NCBI GenBank assembly: GCA_913050305.1
Contig: CAJXAS010000084.1
Coordinates: 1-7,828, forward strand
DNA: 7,828 nucleotides
Source of the DNA: an uncultured Polaribacter sp.
Lineage (GTDB): Bacteria; Bacteroidota; Bacteroidia; Flavobacteriales; Flavobacteriaceae
Reading direction: 5' to 3'
Of this stretch, positions 6,104-7,828 are shown in pieces. The stretch's first letter is position 1. Each line of letters begins with the position of its first letter. Below the pieces are notes generated by a model. It saw only the letters and a list, made by a program, of their open reading frames with translations, ran no database searches and was not told the DNA's origin. The position numbers and the translations under genes were made by a program.

Positions 6104-7828
6104 TTAAAAAACAGCACGCAACTGTACGCTTCCGGTATGTATTATTTTAGAATTCTCACTTTTTCTTCCTAAATAATTTAAGTTTAAATTTAAAAAAGAG
6201 TTTAGTTTTTTATTGAATAAAAGATTCCAAGTATAATTTTTACCAGCCTGCAGGCCTTCTAACATTTGGTATGCAACTGGTGTATTTGTATCTCCTATAA
6301 AATCATTTAAAAATACATTTACATTTGCGGTAATTTGATCTTGCTTTGCGCTTATATAATAATATTCTATTCCAAATTTCTGTTGTTTTAATGCTTCAAA
6401 ATTCTCTAAACTATTTGCTTTGTTTTTGTAATGATAAAAAGCAGTAAATCTTTTATTTTGTGAATGTAAAAAAGTGATTTTTGGTTGAATTTCTTTTCCT
6501 TCAATACTGTAATTTCTATTGTTAAAGTTTTCTGTCTGTAAATCATTTTCAGATACTTTTCCCATGAGATCAAACAACCAAAAAGTTGCAAATTTATGTG
6601 TAAAATCTATTTGATGTGTTTTGGTATTATTTTCTTGCGTTCCAATAAAATATTGTTGTTTGTTTCTTTGTTTTCCGAAGGTATAAGAGGTACTATACTT
6701 TTGAATATTTCTGTTAAAATAAAGACTATTTCTTAAGCTAAGATTTAATCCAATTATCTTGTTTTCGTCAAAGTTAAAAGGATTAAAATTAAAAGAGTTT
6801 CCTATTCTAGATTGCTCGTTTTCTATACTTAATAAACTTTCATTATTAAAGTGAGAAAGTGTTTTTTTAAATCCATTTTTATTTTTCCATTGCTTAAAAT
6901 TAAAGTTTATAGCTTGCCTAAACTTAACTCTTGTTGTTGCTAGAAAGCGCAAGTTGGGTTTTGGAACGCGTAAATAATTTGCCTGATCTTGAAATTCTGC
7001 AACTTCAAACTCATCAAAATCCTGAACACCATCACTATTATAATCTATCCATGTATAATACCCTAAGCCAGGAGCTGTTTTTAAATACATATATTCTTGT
7101 CTTGCAACGTTACCAGAAGAAGTTTCATATAATGTATTTATATTCATAAAATCATGAAATAACTTTTGGTTGAAAATGAACCTCGAATTTAAAGACTTCT
7201 CATCTTTAGAAAAATTATTTTCTGTAATCCTGTAATTTGCATAAACACTTAAATTGGTGTTTTTACTCTGAATTAAATTACTGTTTATATAGAATGATTT
7301 TCGGTTGTTAATTTCTTTAAATTCATTCAGTTTTATACTGTCATTATTTCTGTAATTAAAACCAATTTTAGCAAAGACCTTTGCGGTATCTCCAATACCA
7401 AAATAGGCTTCAAATTCTTTAAATCTATGACTAGTATTTATAAAGTCTCTAGAACTAGTATTTTTTCTACTATTGGTCTCTAAATTGGTAAATGCACCTA
7501 GCCAACTTTTCTTAAAATGATGTTCTATGGTAGCTTTTGCTCTTAAAAAGGAGTTGTCTTCTATCGTTGAGGTATTTGTTAAGAAACTTCCATCTATAAA
7601 AAAAGTAGTGTTTTTATGCCTTATTTTAGATTGAAGTTCATGCTTGTTTCCGTTAAAAGTAGCTACATAATTTAAGTGATTGTATCGGTATAAAATAAAA
7701 TCGTTTTTTTTATTTTGAAGATTAAATTCTGATTGAAAATAGTTTTTTGTGGCATTGTTGGTTAGTAAATTCCAATCTCTATTAAACTCTACAGGTTCCC
7801 ACCGTTGTAATGTTTTAAAATTTTTATG
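6104..7828 (-). CDS. C-terminal part of a large uncharacterised surface or outer-membrane protein (5' end outside the window)
   Basis: The leftward frame is open from the window edge (7828) to the TAA at 6106-6104, giving 574 visible residues. The ATG at 7147 is internal, because clean coding continues 227 codons upstream of it. The visible part begins near a WEPVEFNRDWN stretch, then shows many amphipathic alternating strands rich in Phe, Tyr, Asn and Lys, with few acidic clusters, and ends in GSVQLRAVF. This pattern, including the terminal Phe, suits an outer-membrane barrel. At 262-273 there is an EF-hand-like loop (DYNSDGVQDFDE) within a segment running from PGLGYYTWI to FQDQANYLRV. I recall this combination in long, roughly 1000-residue hypothetical proteins of Flavobacteriia and Cytophagia, but no function. 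Homology to SprA-like secretion barrels or TonB-type receptors is not supported by any motif I see. The signal peptide and N-terminal domains are out of view. Confidence 0.8.
   Translation of the reverse strand, partial: HKNFKTLQRWEPVEFNRDWNLLTNNATKNYFQSEFNLQNKKNDFILYRYNHLNYVATFNGNKHELQSKIRHKNTTFFIDGSFLTNTSTIEDNSFLRAKATIEHHFKKSWLGAFTNLETNSRKNTSSRDFINTSHRFKEFEAYFGIGDTAKVFAKIGFNYRNNDSIKLNEFKEINNRKSFYINSNLIQSKNTNLSVYANYRITENNFSKDEKSLNSRFIFNQKLFHDFMNINTLYETSSGNVARQEYMYLKTAPGLGYYTWIDYNSDGVQDFDEFEVAEFQDQANYLRVPKPNLRFLATTRVKFRQAINFNFKQWKNKNGFKKTLSHFNNESLLSIENEQSRIGNSFNFNPFNFDENKIIGLNLSLRNSLYFNRNIQKYSTSYTFGKQRNKQQYFIGTQENNTKTHQIDFTHKFATFWLFDLMGKVSENDLQTENFNNRNYSIEGKEIQPKITFLHSQNKRFTAFYHYKNKANSLENFEALKQQKFGIEYYYISAKQDQITANVNVFLNDFIGDTNTPVAYQMLEGLQAGKNYTWNLLFNKKLNSFLNLNLNYLGRKSENSKIIHTGSVQLRAVF
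7010..7045 (-). other. EF-hand-like calcium-binding loop inside the large surface protein
   Basis: The twelve codons encode DYNSDGVQDFDE. Asp1, Asn3, Asp5, Gly6, Asp9 and Glu12 occupy the positions of a canonical EF-hand loop, as also seen in dockerin and thrombospondin type-3 repeats. Flanking aromatic and hydrophobic residues (YYTWI before, FEVAEF after) are strand-like and not the two helices of a true EF-hand. A lone calcium loop in an extracytoplasmic protein is the likelier reading. Calcium binding is inferred. Confidence 0.6.

Noticed and set aside
5893..6150. 85-codon rightward frame spanning the start of the first barrel gene and the end of the large gene.
   Set aside because: It is antisense to two supported genes, with low-complexity Phe/Ser-rich translation and no start signal.
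6406..6591. 61-codon leftward frame within the large gene.
   Set aside because: It overlaps the large gene's frame on the same strand and has no independent features.
7147..7147. ATG at 7147 as the true start of the large leftward gene.
   Set aside because: The same frame remains open for 227 further codons to the window edge with the same strand-rich composition, and no signal peptide follows this ATG.
6931..7149. 72-codon rightward frame opposite the large gene.
   Set aside because: It is antisense to continuous coding sequence, and its translation is unconvincing.
1..7828. Mobile element, CRISPR array, defence island, tRNA or rRNA.
   Set aside because: I found no transposase or integrase motifs, terminal inverted repeats, regularly spaced repeats or cloverleaf-like sequences. 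All sizeable gaps are accounted for by promoters and terminators.

Overview
The window looks like a chromosomal housekeeping segment from a marine-type member of the Flavobacteriaceae (Bacteroidota), of the Polaribacter/Tenacibaculum kind. The evidence is the low GC content, A-rich leaders without clear Shine-Dalgarno sequences, several perfect TAnnTTTG -7 boxes (the promoter element of the Bacteroidota primary sigma factor), a lipid-anchored TamA homologue of the TamL kind, and an AccD protein of flavobacterial type. The genus is a guess; the family is fairly secure.

Layout. Positions 1-26 hold the first codons of a leftward gene whose N-terminus resembles TrmH/SpoU-family RNA methyltransferases. 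Running rightward and divergent from it are three genes: tamL (96-2600, outer-membrane BamA/TamA-superfamily lipoprotein), fbaA (2718-3785, class II fructose-bisphosphate aldolase) and accD (3994-4866, acetyl-CoA carboxylase carboxyltransferase beta subunit). Each has its own candidate -7 box upstream. fbaA and accD are each followed by a strong hairpin terminator. The one after accD (4881-4911) is a perfect 30-nt palindrome flanked by A and T runs, and it separates accD from the convergent leftward genes.

The right half is leftward. A large gene enters from the right edge and ends at 6104; its 574 visible residues look like the C-terminal part of a long beta-strand-rich surface protein with one EF-hand-like calcium loop. 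Two small, tandem, paralogous secreted beta-barrel proteins follow it (5448-6050 and 4933-5424). They probably form a two-gene unit with its own promoter in the short gap after the large gene.

Functionally the window mixes central metabolism (glycolysis/gluconeogenesis and the first committed step of fatty-acid synthesis) with outer-membrane biogenesis and outer-membrane proteins. I see no tRNA, rRNA, CRISPR array, insertion sequence, phage gene or defence gene, and no convincing new system. The points most worth a second look are the loss of all four zinc-ribbon cysteines in AccD, the large uncharacterised surface protein with its calcium-type loop, and the duplicated small barrels. No gap between genes exceeds 210 bases.
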